A stretch of DNA of 23,282 nucleotides, taken from positions 1 to 23,282 of the forward strand of contig JAVHSH010000002.1 of the NCBI GenBank assembly GCA_036172095.1, in the 5' to 3' direction. This document shows, piece by piece, positions 23,272 to 23,282 of the stretch. The notes under the pieces were generated by a model, which made no database searches, had not been told where the DNA came from, and saw nothing but the letters and a program-made list of their open reading frames with translations. This DNA comes from JAKBEU01 sp036172095. GTDB taxonomy: Bacteria; Patescibacteriota; Microgenomatia; UBA1406; GWC2-37-13. A program made the position numbers and the translations under genes. Positions within the stretch are counted from its first letter, which is position 1; each line of letters starts with the position of its first letter.

Positions 23272-23279
23272 AAAGGAGG
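23272..23279 (+). promoter_or_regulatory. Strong Shine-Dalgarno AAAGGAGG at window edge
   Basis: A full anti-Shine-Dalgarno match 14 bases after the lipoprotein stop, just before the end of the window. The gene it serves starts beyond 23282. Confidence 0.7.
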
Positions 23280-23282
23280 CAT

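Overview
The window looks like a piece of a Candidatus Patescibacteria (CPR) genome, most likely from the Microgenomates side. This is inferred from gene content and style, not proven. The pointers are AT-rich, densely packed DNA, many genes with no Shine-Dalgarno sequence and an ATG sitting just after the -10 box, a four-helix-bundle (S23-type) ORF, a VirD4/TraG-like ATPase next to a membrane-anchored lytic transglycosylase, and a large set of secreted proteins with cohesin and dockerin modules and Thr/Pro linkers. No rRNA, tRNA, CRISPR array, transposase or reverse transcriptase was found.

Layout. 1-1095: divergent peptidyl-tRNA hydrolase (cut by the window edge) and a GalT-like HIT-superfamily enzyme. 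1092-1540: a four-helix-bundle gene between short decamer arrays in inverted orientation. 1541-3742 (minus): a zinc-ribbon membrane protein and a coiled-coil protein with a C-terminal membrane segment. 3804-6950 (plus): a 918-residue coiled-coil protein and a small helical partner, divergent from the previous pair. 6960-7214: a MerR/excisionase-type HTH regulator with a consensus promoter and a 24-bp palindrome over its -10 box. 7314-10141: a large Cys-rich secreted protein and two small membrane proteins. 10146-17003: a tight six-gene run of secreted or anchored proteins carrying four cohesin-like and three dockerin-like modules. 17004-17125: an AT-rich imperfect inverted repeat. 17126-17998: an FN3-like surface protein with a Thr/Pro tail. 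17999-18312: a gene-free stretch with strong potential RNA structure on the minus strand. 18313-18738: a YtxH-like protein. 18753-22032 (minus): lytic transglycosylase and T4SS-type ATPase. 22033-22871: 839 bp without a convincing gene but with a near-consensus promoter and about a dozen helices, a large structured RNA candidate. 22872-23258: a small lipoprotein, then a strong Shine-Dalgarno sequence for a gene beyond the window.

How the parts may work together. The 10188-17003 operon resembles a cellulosome-type assembly kit (anchored cohesins, an adaptor with cohesin plus dockerin, and dockerin-bearing Cys-rich proteins) with no recognisable catalytic domain, so a non-enzymatic surface complex, perhaps for attachment to a host cell, is a reasonable hypothesis. 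The transglycosylase and ATPase would fit an envelope-spanning DNA or protein transfer machine. The two most unusual items are the enzyme-free cohesin/dockerin operon and the approximately 750-nt structured RNA candidate upstream of the lipoprotein.
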